Below are positions 51,461 through 62,209 of a DNA stretch of 64,000 nucleotides, piece by piece. The stretch's first letter is position 1. Every line of letters starts with the position of its first letter. Below the pieces are notes generated by a model. It was not told the DNA's origin. It searched no databases and worked only from the letters and a program-made list of their open reading frames with translations. Source of the DNA: Aquarana catesbeiana (lineage: Eukaryota > Chordata > Amphibia > Anura > Ranidae); contig NC_133324.1 of NCBI RefSeq assembly GCF_042186555.1, forward strand, positions 4,371,558-4,435,557, written 5' to 3'. A program made the translations under genes and the position numbers.

Positions 51461-52165
51461 CAGACCAGGGCATGTCGGTGCAGGTCACATAGAAATATAT
51501 CAGTATAATGTACAATGACGGGGGGGGGGGGGGATGTCAGCATTGTGTCCCCCCTTCCTCCTCCTCCTCCTCCTCCTCCTCCTGGTCTCGGTGTATTTTT
51601 AGCAGTCTTCTCCTCTCTGTACAGCCCCCCCTCCCCCCATCTTCCTCTATACTGCCCACTGACACCAGCACATTCCCCGCAGCCCTCTCCTCTCTCTGTC
51701 ACGGCTGCAGACGGTGAAGGCCTCATTCACCGAGCCTGGGTGGATTCTCCGAGACACACTGATACTCTACAGATATCTATATACAGCGATACAGCACAGA
51801 CATATACATACTGACACACCGATACAATGTACAGACACGGCTCCTCTACACACTGACACACACATAGCGATATACAACACACACTGACCGCACGGGCCGA
51901 GCCCGCCGGGTTGGTCAGTACGCACATACATGACCCAGATTGAGGAAATGACTCCTCGCCCAGCTGTAGCAATGACACACCTGAACACAATGATACACAT
52001 GGGGCTGCCATAGTCCGTGGCGGTGTCAGAGCCCCCACACATGCTATATACAGAATATCTCCAGTATGGATGAGCACAGAACTGTGAGTACCCCCCCCCC
52101 CCCTCCCCTCCACTCTTCTTGGATGTGGGATTTTACTCTAAAAGGGAACTTGTCAGGACAGATAT
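51461..52165. other. Low-complexity and unassigned sequence
   Basis: It holds a G run of about 14 at 51520-51533, a (CCT)n run at about 51553-51582, a CA/TA-rich stretch at 51760-51890 and a C run near 52088-52101. No gene was recognised. Confidence 0.6.
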
Positions 52166-53232
52166 CAGGTTGTCCAGGGTCATCATCTATGGACAGTCTG
52201 CAGGGTTTAGTTCAGGTTTCCTAGGGCCATCATCTATTGACAGTCTTCAGGATTTATAGATGGGTTTAGGTTGTCCAGGGCCATCATCTATGGACAGTCT
52301 GCACGATTTATAGATGGGTTCAGGTTGTCCAGGGCCATCATCTATGGACAGTCTACAGGATTTATAGATGGGTTCAGGTTGTCCAGGGCCATCATCTATG
52401 GACAGTCTTCAGGATTCATAAGATGAGTTTGGGTTGTCCAGGGTCATCATCTATGGACAGTCTGCAGGATTTGGTTCAGGTTGTCCAGGGCCATCATCTA
52501 TAGATAATCTTCAGGATTTATAGCTGGGTTCAGGTTGTCTAGAGTCATCATCTATGGATAGTCTGCAGGATTTGGTTTTGGTTGTCCAGGGCCGTCATCT
52601 ATGAACAGTCTTCAGGATTTACAGATGGGCTCAGGTTGTACATGGTCATCATCTATGAACAGTCTGCAGGATTTATAGATGGGTTTGGGTTGTCCAGGGT
52701 CATCATCTATGGACAGTCTGCAGGATTTGGTTCAGGTTGTCCAGAGCCATCATCTATGGACAGTCTGCAGGATTTGGCTCAGGTTGTCCAGGTCCATCAT
52801 CTATGAACAGTCTTCAGGATTTATAGATGGGCTCAGGTTGTCCAGGGCCATCATCTATGGACAGTCTGCAGGGTTTGGTTCAGGTTTTCCAGGATCATCA
52901 TCTATTGATGGTCTTCAGGATTTATAGATGGGTTCAGGTTGTCCAGGGCAATCAACTATGGACAGTCTGCAAGATTTTTAGATGGGTTCAGGTTGTCCAG
53001 GGCCATCATCTATGGACAGTCTGTAGGATTTTTAGATGGGTTTGGGTTGTCCAGGGCCATCATCATTGGACAGTCTGCAGGATTTATAGATGGGTTCAGG
53101 TTTTCCAGGGCCATCATCTATGGACAGTCTGCAGGAAGTATAGATGAGTTCAGGTTGTCCAGGACCGTCATCTATGGACAGTCTGTAGGATTTATAGATG
53201 GGCTCAGGTTGCCCAGGGCCATCAGCGATGGT
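52166..53232 (+). repeat. 54-bp tandem array with shorter variants
   Basis: About 21 copies are present, containing GTTGTCCAGGGCCATCATCT, ATGGACAGTCTGCAGGATTT and ATAGATGGGTTCAG. Some copies lack the ATAGATGG part and are about 45 bp. Divergence between copies is higher than in the upstream arrays, suggesting greater age. Confidence 0.92.
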
Positions 53233-53774
53233 ACGCAGAAAAACAGAAATCTCTGTGGTAACTTCCTTGGTAATAATACTGAGCGTTACTCAAGATAACT
53301 GTTTTTACGTACAATTCGGACCCTGCTTTAGTATGTAATTCTGACCCTGTTTACGTACTAAAGTTGGCTGGTCCCTGCTGAACCGACTGAATTGCAATCC
53401 ATGTGTACCCAGCTTAATTCAATGGGGGTGGGGGATTTTCTGGATGGTGATAATCATTACCTTGTGATAATAATGAAGGTAAATCTGATATTTATTTTAC
53501 AATTATTTTACCTTTCCTGATTCCTCCCTCCCCCTCATCAACATGCTAATGACATTTTTAAATAAAACGTTTCTATTTTTATTATATAGCTTATTTTATT
53601 CCTAGAGATGTCATCACTTGGTCTCTGTGCCTTTCTATTAGAGATGAGGTTTGCAGCCATGCATAGTGCACTATAACAACCAATCACGCTCTTAAAAACA
53701 AAAGAAAAAATGTTTGCAGTTTCAGTGAGAGTGACTTGCCAGGTCCTTATTCTTGATAAGGGTTTCAACCAGGG
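53233..53774. other. Unassigned AT-rich intronic sequence
   Basis: It contains AATAAA-type words, the pair TTTACGTACAATTCGGACCC and GTATGTAATTCTGACCCTG (an imperfect local repeat at about 53305-53352), and ACAACCAATCACG near 53687. It may be old dispersed repeat. No gene was seen. Confidence 0.45.
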
Positions 53775-54085
53775 TTCCTCCAGAGTTTACTAGGGGTTTC
53801 ATGGAAGTCTGAGGTTTCTCCAGAGGTTGCTAGGGGTTCAATGGAAGTCTAGGGTTCCTCTAGAGGTTGCTATGGGTTCCATGGAAGTCTAGGGTTCCTC
53901 CAGAGGTTACTATGGGTTCCATGGAAGTCTGGGGTTTCTCCAGAGGTTGCTAGGGGTTCCATGGAAGTCTAGGGTTCCTCTAGAGGTTGCTATAGGTTCC
54001 ATGGAAGTCTAGGGTTCCTCCAGAGGTTGTTAGGGGTTCCATAGAAGTATAGGGTTCCTCCAGAGGTTACTATGGGTTCCATGTT
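53775..54085 (+). repeat. 40-bp array (GTTCCTCCAGAGGTTGCTAG)
   Basis: About eight copies of a 40-bp unit are present: GGGTTCCTCCAGAGGTTGCT then AGGGGTTCCATGGAAGTCTA. A single diverged copy (CTTCCTCCAGAGGTTGCTAG) occurs at about 54272, followed by sequence (TTGAGCAATGTCTG) that I recall as part of a dispersed ranid-frog repeat. The array therefore looks like internal amplification of a segment of that element. Confidence 0.85.
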
Positions 54086-54484
54086 GTAAAAAAGCATGAG
54101 TTATCCATGTGAAACCGGTCTACCAATGTTCCTGTAATGTCCTGTCTACATCCTTTGGAACCTAGGCAATAAAGTAACTATTCTACAGAAGTTCTTCTTT
54201 TCATGGTGTGCGACCAATTTTCTCTTTCTTCAATTACCATTGATGGTGGTGAGCCTGGGCCAGCTTTCTGGACTTCCTCCAGAGGTTGCTAGGAGTTCCT
54301 TGAGCAATGTCTGCCCCTCAGATAAGTTCCCACTGACACCATTGATCTTCTTGGCTATCTGTAAGGGGGTAATTCTTCCCAATGACCACAAGTGTAAGGA
54401 ACATGTGTTCCCTGAGACCGGAAAGTTATTTTAAGGTGTCCTCTGTGTTGAAAAGGTTGAGAAAGGCTGAATAAAAGTCTGGTG
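54086..54484. repeat. Probable dispersed repeat remnant
   Basis: It includes the diverged 40-bp unit at about 54272 and the words CACCATTGATCTTCTTGG, GGGGTAATTCTTCCCAATGA and GTTGAGAAAGGCTG, which from memory recur in ranid genomic sequence. No coding capacity was seen. Confidence 0.4.
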
Positions 54485-54800
54485 TGAATTTTATGGGGGA
54501 TCCCATGCATAAGTAAAGTGGTTTGGGGTCTCCCCCCAAAATCCATACCAGCAAGCATATGCCCCCCCCCCCCCCTGCACCATACCAGGCTACGTGTCCT
54601 CAACACGGGGGAGAGTACCTTCCATGGTGGTCCCCTGTGGTAAAGCATTGTGTCCCTTTATTGATGAGAACAAGGACCTCTCCCCACAACGCTAGCCTTG
54701 TGGTTGGAGGAATTTGCGAGGGACACTTATCAGAATCTGGAGGCACCCTTTAAAAAAAGAGGCCCCCAGATATCCGCCTTTCCTACATGAATAACTGATT
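54485..54800 (-). mobile_element. Dispersed repeat of ranid-frog type
   Basis: This holds TTGGGGTCTCCCCCCAAAAT, CCATACCAGGCTACGTGTCC, CAACACGGGGGAGAGTACC and ATCAGAATCTGGAGGCACCC in that order. I recall this order from a very abundant repeat family in ranid frogs. Strand is uncertain. It is interrupted by a C run near 54560-54573. This is one of the better clues to the host lineage. Confidence 0.5.
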
Positions 54801-55197
54801 CACAAAAAAAAAACATGTCCCACAATGTCAATCCACTATATATGGTCAATGACATCACTTAGGAGACCCTGACCCCTTTTATATAACAACTGTCATCCAC
54901 CAGACTAGTCATTTGGTGGGTGACAAAGGAACACCCTAGACGTGTGTCGGCATTTGTTTTTTCCATCGTTGGGTTGGTGGGTGTTGGGGCATCATGAGTG
55001 ACATGAATCTGCATTGCTGGATGACATGATGGGCGATGGCAATGTCTGACTTGCCGTAGCTTTCAATGGTTATTGTGAGAGGCATCAGGTTCTACAGGTT
55101 TCTGAAAGTATATCATGTTTTGTGGTTTTGCGTAATTTTTCAGGCCATTTAACATGTTTTGGGAATCCCATGTAACGCGCACATCGCTGTCTTACAG
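54801..55197 (+). other. rtkn: Intron 1 end and splice acceptor of rtkn exon 2
   Basis: This is unassigned AT-rich sequence ending in a pyrimidine-containing acceptor, CGCTGTCTTACAG, with the AG at 55196-55197. No other feature was seen. Confidence 0.75.
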
Positions 55198-55397
55198 GAC
55201 ACAGACATCCAGAAGCGGATTGACCATGAGGTGCGGATCCGGGATGGGGCGATGAAGCTGCTGGGGGCCTGTACACAGAAGGAACAGGCGCTGGAAGCCG
55301 CCAAGAGTCTTCTGGTGTGTAATAGCCGTATAATGACCTATATGTCCGAGCTGCAGCACCGCAAGGAGGAGCAAGTCCTGCAGCACAGCGCACGCAG
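55198..55397 (+). CDS. rtkn: Rhotekin, exon 2 (HR1 Rho-binding region)
   Basis: This 200-base exon encodes 66 residues plus two bases of a split Arg codon, with a consensus donor (CAG|GTAAGT) at 55398. It begins DTDIQKRIDHEVRIRDGAMK and contains EQALEAAKSLLVCNSRI and YMSELQHRKEEQVL. This aligns without gaps with vertebrate rhotekin (DTELQRKLDHEIRMREG... and an identical SLLVCNSRI in my memory of the human protein). RTKN2 differs at several of these positions (QDCNIQEKIDLEI..., NLMVCNARL), so the paralogue is rtkn rather than rtkn2. The segment is the antiparallel coiled-coil HR1/REM-1 domain that binds GTP-loaded RhoA and related GTPases. Phase 0 start and phase 2 end match the neighbouring exons. 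Confidence 0.95.
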
Positions 55398-55499
55398 GTA
55401 AGTCACAGCAACGGTTTCCGAATGGCTCACTAATTCTACTATACCGCCATATGTCACTCCATAACTCCAACCCCTCTCCTCATCTACATGACATAGGAG
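55398..55499 (+). other. rtkn: Start of rtkn intron 2
   Basis: This is unique sequence after the GTAAGT donor. Intron 2 runs to 62147 (6750 bp) and is filled mainly by the two purine/pyrimidine-biased arrays described next. Confidence 0.8.
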
Positions 55500-58400
55500 G
55501 AGGTAAGTTTATAGAGGGTTCAGAGGAATTTGAGAGATACAGAGGGATTCTGGAGGGACAGAGAGACAAAAGATCAAAAGGGTATTAAGGAATCAAGGAG
55601 GGACAAGAGGATCGTAGAGAACGGGATCTCAGAGGGATCCAGAAAGTACTGATAGATTGATTGAGCTACAGAGGTGGAAAGACATTGCGATCTGCAATAG
55701 TCAGAGGGATCTGAGAGGTACAGAAGGAATTGCAAGGGGCAGAGGGATCTGGGAAAGACAAAATGAATTAGGAAGATCCCAGGCATCCGTGAGGAACAAA
55801 GAGATCCAGAAGAAATCGAAAATTTACAAATGGGGTTTTGGGGAGACTAAGAAATCTCAGAGAGAGACAGAGGGATCTGGGAGGTAGAGAGGGATCTGCA
55901 TAAGTCAAAGGGATCTGAGAGGAACAGAAGGGTCTAGGAAGGACAAAAGGATCCCAGTGGAACAGAAAGATCCAGAAGGAACAGAGGAATCAAAAAATGG
56001 ACAAAGGAGTTTTGGGGGTTGGAAGGCAAAGAGATCTCAGAGGGATCAAGGGAACTGGGAGAGATAAAGGGATCTAAGAGGTACCCGGGGGATTGGAGAG
56101 AGAAAGAGGGATCTGGGAGGTACAGAGGGATCTAGAAAGGATAGATCCAGGAGGAACAAAGAGTTTCAGAAAGAATAGAGAAATCCAAAAGGGACAGGGG
56201 GATATGGGAGGCAAAGAGATCTCAGAGGAATAAAGGGAACTGAGAGAGATAGAGAGGGATCCTGGAGGGACAGAGGGATCGGAGAGACAGAGGATCCGAG
56301 GAGTAATAAGGAATCAAGGAGGGATGAAAGAGAAAGGGATCTCAGAGGGACCAAAGAATCCAGAAAGTACAGATGGATTTAAGAATGACAGAGGTATCCT
56401 GGAAAGATATTGGGATCTGGAATGGTCAGAAGGATCTGGGAGGTACAGAAAGAATTGCAAGGGGCAGAGGGATCTGGAAGGGACAAAGAGATCCAGCAGG
56501 AATAGAGAAATTAAAAATTGACAAATGGGGTTTTGGGGGTTGACGGGCAAAGAGATATCAGAGGGATAAAGGGATCTCAGAGGCATAGAGGGATCTAGGA
56601 GGTACATAGGGATCGGACAGAGACAGAGGACTCTAGGAGGTACAGAGGGATCTAGGAGGTACAGAGGGATCTGACAGAGACAGGGAGTTGCATGGGACAG
56701 AGGGATCTGGGAGCAACATAAGGGTTTAGAAAAGACAGAGGGATCCAAGCTGAAGAAAGAAACCCAGAAGGAATTGAGAGATCGAAACTGGACTGTTTTT
56801 GGGGGTTGAGGGGCAAACAAGATCTCAGAGGGATAAAGGTAACTGAGAGAGAAGGATCTGAGAGGCACTGGGGGACTGGAGAGAGACAGAGGGACCTGAG
56901 AGGTACAGAAGGATCTGTAGAGGGGTCCAAGGAAGCACAGCCGAATCTATAAAGGACAGACAGATCCGGGAGGAACAAAGAGATCCAGAAAGAACAGAGA
57001 AATCCAAAAGGGACAGACAGATTCTTGGAGGCAAAAAGATCTCAGAGGAACGAAGGGATCTGTAAGAGACAGAGGGATCTGGGAGGTACAGATGGATTTG
57101 CAAGAGAAATTGAAAAAGGACAAAGGGGTTTTGGGGGTTTGGGGGGCAAAGAGATATCGGAGGGATAAAGGAAACTGAGGAAGATAGAGGGATCTGAGAG
57201 GTACTGAGGGATCAGAGAGCAGAGAGAGACAGAGGGATCTGGGAGGTACAGGTGGATTTGCAAGAGACAGAGGGATCTAGGAAGGACAGAGGGATCTAGG
57301 AGAAACAGCAAGATCAAGAAGCAAAAGAGAAAACCAAAAGGGATGGAAGCATCTGAGTGCCAAAGAGATCTCAGAGGAATAAAGGGATCTGGGAAGGACA
57401 GAGGGATCTAGGAAGGACGGAGGGATCTAGGAGAAACAACAAGATCAAGAAGCAAAAGACAAAACCAAAAGGGATGGAAGCATCTGAGTGCCAAAGAGAT
57501 CTCAGAGGAATAAAGGGATCTGAGAGGGACAGAGGGATCTGAAAAGTACCAAGGGATCCTAGAGGGACAGAGGAATCTGAAAGAGGCACGGCGACCTGAA
57601 AGAGATCTGCTAGAAGCAGAGGGATCTGGGAGGAACAAAATGATCTAGCAAGGACACAGGGATTCACAAGGAACAAATAGATCCAGAAGGAATTGAGAAA
57701 TTGAAAATGGACAAAAGGGTTTTTGGGGGAAAAGATATCTCAGAGGGGTAAACTGAGAGAGATATAGGGATCGGAGAGGTAGGGGAGGATCAAAGAGAGA
57801 CAGAGGGATCTGGTGGCAAAGAAATCTTAGAGGAATAAAGGGAACTGAGAGGGACAGGGAATATGAGAAATATCAAGGGTTCCTAGAGGGTTAAAGGGAT
57901 CGGAAAAAGACCTGGAAGGGATCCGGAAAGGACAGAGGGATTCTGGAGGGACAGGTGGATCATAGAGAGAAGGACCAGAGAGAGAGACCTGAAAGATCCA
58001 GAGGGATTGAAGACAGAGGGATCCTGGAGGGACATTTAGATCTGGAATAGACAGCGTTACAACAGGGTAAGAGGGATCTTGGAGGACAGAGAGATCTGGA
58101 GGGGATAGAGGGATCTAGTAATGACAGAGGGATCTAGGAAGAACAAAAAGATCAAAAAGGAAAGGAGGAATCCAGGAGGGACAGGGCAATTTAGGGGGCA
58201 AAGAGATTTTAAAGGGGATAAAGGGAACTGAGAAGATCAAAAAGATCTGTCAGGGATCAGAGAGGGACAGAGGGATCCTAAAAGGACCGAGTGATCCCAA
58301 AGGGATCGGAGAGAGAGACCGAAGGACACAGAGTGACTGAAGAGAGACTGAGGGATCCTGGAGGGTCATTGAGATCTGGGATCTTAGATCTCTTCTAACA

Positions 58401-58660
58401 AGGTAACGGGATCTTGGAGGACAGAGGGATTCAGGAGGTACAGAGGGATCTACAATAGGTTGAGAGATCTGGGAGAGACAGAAGAATTGAGGAATGACAG
58501 AGGAATCCAGGAAGAACAAAAAGACCCAGAAAGGAAGAAGGAATCCAGGAGCAATTCAGGAGGCAAAGAGATCTTAGAGGGGGATAAAAGGAACTGACAA
58601 AGACAGATAGATCCTGGAGGGACAGAAGGATTGGCAAAGGATGGAGTGATTTGGAATGGA
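55500..58660 (+). repeat. Degenerate GGATC-type purine-rich array
   Basis: About 3.1 kb of diverged repeats is built on AGAGGGATCTGGGAGGTACA and AGAGGGATCCTGGAGGGACA, with a basic spacing of about 18-22 bp. Superimposed longer segments (GGTTTTGGGGGTT...GGCAAAGAGATCTCAGAGG) recur every 300-500 bp, for example near 55830, 56010, 56530, 56800, 57130 and 57720. The coding strand is strongly purine-biased. GATC is extremely frequent. Open frames on the - strand are proline/serine/leucine-rich by-products. Confidence 0.85.
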
Positions 58661-59134
58661 TAGAAGGATTTCAGGGATCAATGGGGGTTAGAGGGTTCCA
58701 GGGAGGGTCAGACGGGGTCTGTGATAGATGGGGATTTGGATGAGATATGGAAGGGACATAGGTATCCTGGAATGGGATGAAGAATCTGGGAAAATCTTGG
58801 GACACATGGACATGGCTGGTCTTTGATGTATAGAATATATGTATTCCCGGTTCGGGATGTAGGTCACAATGACTTTGGCAGTCCATAAATGTTCTGGGAA
58901 TGATCAGAGCTCCGGATTGGTGGTGTAGTGGGAGACGCCCCTTTTCATACAGGTTGAGTCCTTCACCGTTCTATGAAGAGGAGGCCCAGTATTAGCGCAC
59001 GGCGTCCAGCGCTTGGACCGTATTGTCATTATGTCTGACACCTCAATGAGGCTTCTATTTTAGGGTGCAGTAAAGGCTCAGCAGATGTAAAGTGTATCAA
59101 AAGCCTTTTTGAAGTAGTGAAGGGTTAATGCCCC
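58661..59134. other. Unassigned intron 2 sequence
   Basis: This is unique sequence with no recognised gene or element. Confidence 0.55.
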
Positions 59135-59524
59135 TCTCAGGTTTGTTTGCATTCTGTGTTTCATTGGGGAGATTTCTCCTCACTTCCTGTCCCAGAGACA
59201 CGACTGAAAGTGATTGTAACGGAAAATCCCCTCTTATACAGTTGTCACCAAAACAGGTATCTCCATTGGAAGATTTCCATTCTATTCCCGTCCCAGTGAT
59301 AAAAGTAACATTCTGGATTTCCCGTCATTCCCTGTCTCTGTGACACCATGACAAGTAGAGAGGATGTGTCTTCACAGCGGGGACAAAGACAGGAAGTGAT
59401 GTGTATGCAGGGAAATACCTCCCCTCATTGGATGTCATCCGGCCCCTCAGCTCCATGTATCTGTTGTGGGATTAGCAGGCAGGAAGTGAGCTGTGCGCAG
59501 GGAAATACTTCCCCTCAACATCTG
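59135..59524. mobile_element. Dispersed repeat with inverted ACAGGAAGTG words
   Basis: It contains CATTGGGGAGATTTCTCCTC, ACTTCCTGTCCCAGAGACAC, TTCCCTGTCTCTGTGACACC and two ACAGGAAGTGATG/GCAGGAAGTGAGC words in the opposite sense. From memory this belongs to a repeat family frequent in ranid frogs. Boundaries are approximate. Confidence 0.45.
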
Positions 59525-60140
59525 AAATATCTCACTATAGATTTCTAGAGCTCACCCAGAATGTCTTCCATAGCTGTCATTTCTGGACAATTCGTTCAAT
59601 ATATAAGACCCACCCTCTCCTCTCCTTTCCATTCCCCTCTTCTTCCATCTCTTGCTCTTCATGCTCTTCCCATGTCCACCTCTCCATCTGCTCTCCTCTC
59701 CCTCTGCTCTCTATTCCCCTCTCCTCTCCTCAACTGTCCTATCCTCTTCTCTGTATTCCCCTCTCCTCTCCCTCCCCTCCCCTCCCCTCTCCTTTCCTTT
59801 CCTTTCCATTCCCCTCTTCTTCCTTCTCCTCTCCTCTACATTGTCCTCTCTATCTCTCCTCTCCTCTCCTCTCCTCTTCTCTCTCCTCTCCCTCTTCCCC
59901 CCCTCTCCTCTCCTCTCCTCTCCTCTCCTCTTCTCTCTCCTCTCCCTCTTCCCCCCCTCTCCTTTCCTCTCCTCTCCCTATTTCTCCTCTCTATTCCCTC
60001 TCCTCTCCCTAAAGAATATAAATATCTCACTATAGATTTCTAGAGCTCACCCAGAATGTCTTCCATAGATGTCATTTCTGGACAATTTGTTCAATATATA
60101 AGACCCACCCTCTCCTCTCCTTTCCATTCCCCTCTTCTTC
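59525..60140 (+). repeat. Segmental tandem duplication, offset 495 bp
   Basis: About 115 bp starting AAATATCTCACTATAGATTT at 59525 is repeated at 60020 nearly unchanged. It includes AGAATGTCTTCCATAG, ATTTCTGGACAATT and ATATAAGACCCACCCTC, and runs into the CT-rich tract in both copies. The duplicated unit therefore comprises a unique head and a pyrimidine tail. Confidence 0.9.
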
Positions 60141-61572
60141 CATCTGTTCTCCTCTCCCTCTCCTCCCCTCTCCTTTCCTTTCCATTCCCCTCTTCTTCCC
60201 TCTCCTCTTCCTCTTCCCTTTCCTCTCCTCCCTATTCCCCTCTTCTTCTCTTCTCCATTCCCCTATCCCTCTCTATTCCATTCCCCTCTCCCTCTCTTCT
60301 CTTTTTCCCTCTCCTCTCCTTTCTCTATTTCTCCTCTCCATTCCCCTCCCCTTTCCTCTCCATTCCCCTCCCCTTTCCTCTCCTCTCTTCTCCCTTCTCC
60401 TCTCCATTCCCTTCCCCTCTCCTCACAATTCCCCTCCCCTCTCCTTCCCTTTCCCATCCCTTTCCTCTCCTCTCCTGCCCTCCCCTTTCCTCTCCTCCCC
60501 TTTCCTCTCCCTCAGCTCTCCTCTCCATTCCCCTCCCCTCTCCTTCTCTTTCCCATCCCTCTCCTCTCCTCCCCTTTCCTCTCCTCCCCTTTCCTCTCTA
60601 TTCCCCTCCCCTTTCCTCTCCATTCCCCTCCCCTTTCCTCTCCATTCCCCTCCCCTTTCCTCTCCATTCCCCTCCCCTTTCCTCTCCTCTCTTCTCCCTT
60701 CTCCTCTCCATTCCCTTCCCCTCTCCTCACAATTCCCCTCCCCTCTCCTTCCCTTTCCCATCCCTTTCCTCTCCTCTCCTGCCCTCCCCTTTCCTCTCCT
60801 CCCCTTTCCTCTCCCTCAGCTCTCCTCTCCATTCCCCTCCCCTCTCCTTCTCTTTCCCATCCCTCTCCTCTCCTCCCCTTTCCTCTCCTCCCCTTTCCTC
60901 TCCATTCCCCTCCCCTTTCCTCTCCATTCCTCTCCCCTTTCCTCTCCATTCCTCTCCCCTTTCCTCTCCATTCGCCTCTCCTTCCCTTTCCCATCCCTTT
61001 CCTCTCCTCTCCTCTCCTCTCCTCTCCTCCCCTTTCCTCTCCATTCCCCTCCCCTTTCCTCTCCATTCCTCTCCCCTTTCCTCTCCTCTCTTCTCCCTTC
61101 TCCATTCCCCTCCCCTCTCCTCTCCCTCAGCTCTCCTCTCAATTCCCCTACCCTCTCCCTCCTTTTCCCATCCTTCCCCTCCCCTTTCCTCTCCCTCAGC
61201 TCTCCTCTCTATTCACCTCCCCTCTCCTTCCCTTTCCCATCCCACTCCTCTCCATTCCCCTCCCCTCCCCTCCCCTCTCCTCCCCTCCCCTCTCCTCTCC
61301 TCTCCTCCCCTCCCCTCCCCTCCCCTCCCCTCCCCTCCCCTCTCCTCCCCTCCCCTCTCCTCTCCTCTCCTCTCCTCTCCTCTCCTCTCCCTCAGCTCTC
61401 CTCTCAATTCCCCTACCCTCTCCCTCTTTTTCCCATCCTTCCCCTCTCCCCTGCATTCCCCTCCCCTTTCCTCTCCCTCAGCTCTCCTCTCCATTCCCCT
61501 GCCTTCTCCTTCCCTTTCCCATCCCTCCCCTCCCTGCTCCTCTCCTCTCCATTCCCCTCCCCTCTCCTCTCC
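59612..61572 (+). repeat. 2-kb polypyrimidine (CT) tract
   Basis: This stretch is almost entirely C and T on the coding strand, interrupted by the duplicated unique head at 60013-60108 and by scattered A (CATTCCCCTCCCCTTTCC words). Units TCTCC, CCCCT and CCCCTTTCCTCTCCATT expand in runs. A block of about 300 bp (60370-60560) is repeated at about 60680-60870. Long stretches with mirror symmetry could form intramolecular triplex (H-DNA). The open frames are proline/serine/leucine or glutamate/glycine/arginine low-complexity and are not genes. Confidence 0.95.
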
Positions 61573-62147
61573 ATTCTCGGGGAGGATTTTCTGATGGTGA
61601 CATCAATGGACCATGTCTGTGTAATGTAAATTGAAACGGCCACTTGTGGTCTCCATCAGAAGCCGGTGTGACGGGGTGACAACGCAGCAGAAGAATGGCC
61701 GGGTCATTACAGAGTGTTGTCACCCTCTAACAGGTAATGGTGGAACAAGGACCGTCATGGCGGGATCACCAGGGATTGTTTGAATGTGAAAAGATCGAGA
61801 TATGAAAGGTTATGTAGCTACACGTATTCTACCCAGCCAAGGCTCCTCTACACTAAACTGTCTGAGCTCCCACCCTGGGACATATATATATATATATATA
61901 TAGTGATCTGCACACGAGAGAAGGCCCGCCCCCGAGGAAGCTCCTTCTCCTTAAAGCTGCAGCAACACCCCTGCACCCGTTTGTGCTGAACATGTGGATG
62001 GAGTTTGGATGGGATTGCTCTTCCCATGTCCACCTCTCCTGTGCTGGGTATAAAACGATCGGACCGGCCGCCATGTTTTCCATAGAAGATACATAATATG
62101 ATGTTCCCGCCTTCAGTATGTGATTTGTATCCTCCGGTGTCTTCCAG
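61573..62147 (+). other. rtkn: Intron 2 end and splice acceptor of exon 3
   Basis: This is unique sequence containing a short (TA)n run at 61882-61902. It ends in the acceptor CCGGTGTCTTCCAG, with the AG at 62146-62147. No other element was recognised. Confidence 0.75.
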
Positions 62148-62209
62148 GCCGTCAGACGGAGGATCGGTGGATGACCGGCTCCCCTGTAAGGGGAAACTCT
62201 CCATCTCAG
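62148..62209 (+). CDS. rtkn: Rhotekin, exon 3 (linker after HR1)
   Basis: This 62-base exon completes the Arg codon left open by exon 2 and then encodes PSDGGSVDDRLPCKGKLSIS, ending with the first base of the next codon before a GT donor (CAG|GTCTGT) at 62210. In human rhotekin, as I recall it, the corresponding segment reads RRPSDSGPPAERSPCRGRVC, followed by ISDLRIPLMWKD. The conserved frame RPSD...PC(K/R)G(K/R)..IS and the phase 1 ending (G + AT giving Asp) fit precisely. It is too short to stand out as an open frame alone; the phase match and spacing support it. The following exon, expected to start with DLRIPLMWKD, was not found before the window ends. Confidence 0.88.

Larger units (their letters stand above)
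25950..55197 (+). other. rtkn: rtkn intron 1 (29.2 kb)
   Basis: The intron is bounded by donor CAG|GTAACC at 25950 and acceptor TCTTACAG ending at 55197, both phase 0. About 77% of its length is recognisable tandem arrays, listed separately. The remainder is unique DNA, microsatellite and dispersed repeat. No other exon with recognisable protein similarity was found inside it on either strand. The other known rhotekin first exon (the MFSRN-type N-terminus) was looked for and not seen. Confidence 0.85.

Noticed and set aside
49706..51726. Antisense frames of 470-520 residues rich in PNIVT/APQYCH
   Set aside because: They are low-complexity translations of the variable ACAATATTGGGGTGC array. 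Two different frames are open over the same DNA, as expected of stop-poor repeats.
60056..61594. A 512-residue Ser/Pro/Leu frame and Glu/Gly/Arg antisense frames
   Set aside because: These come from a polypyrimidine tract, where stop codons cannot occur in the pyrimidine-only sense. No protein features were seen.
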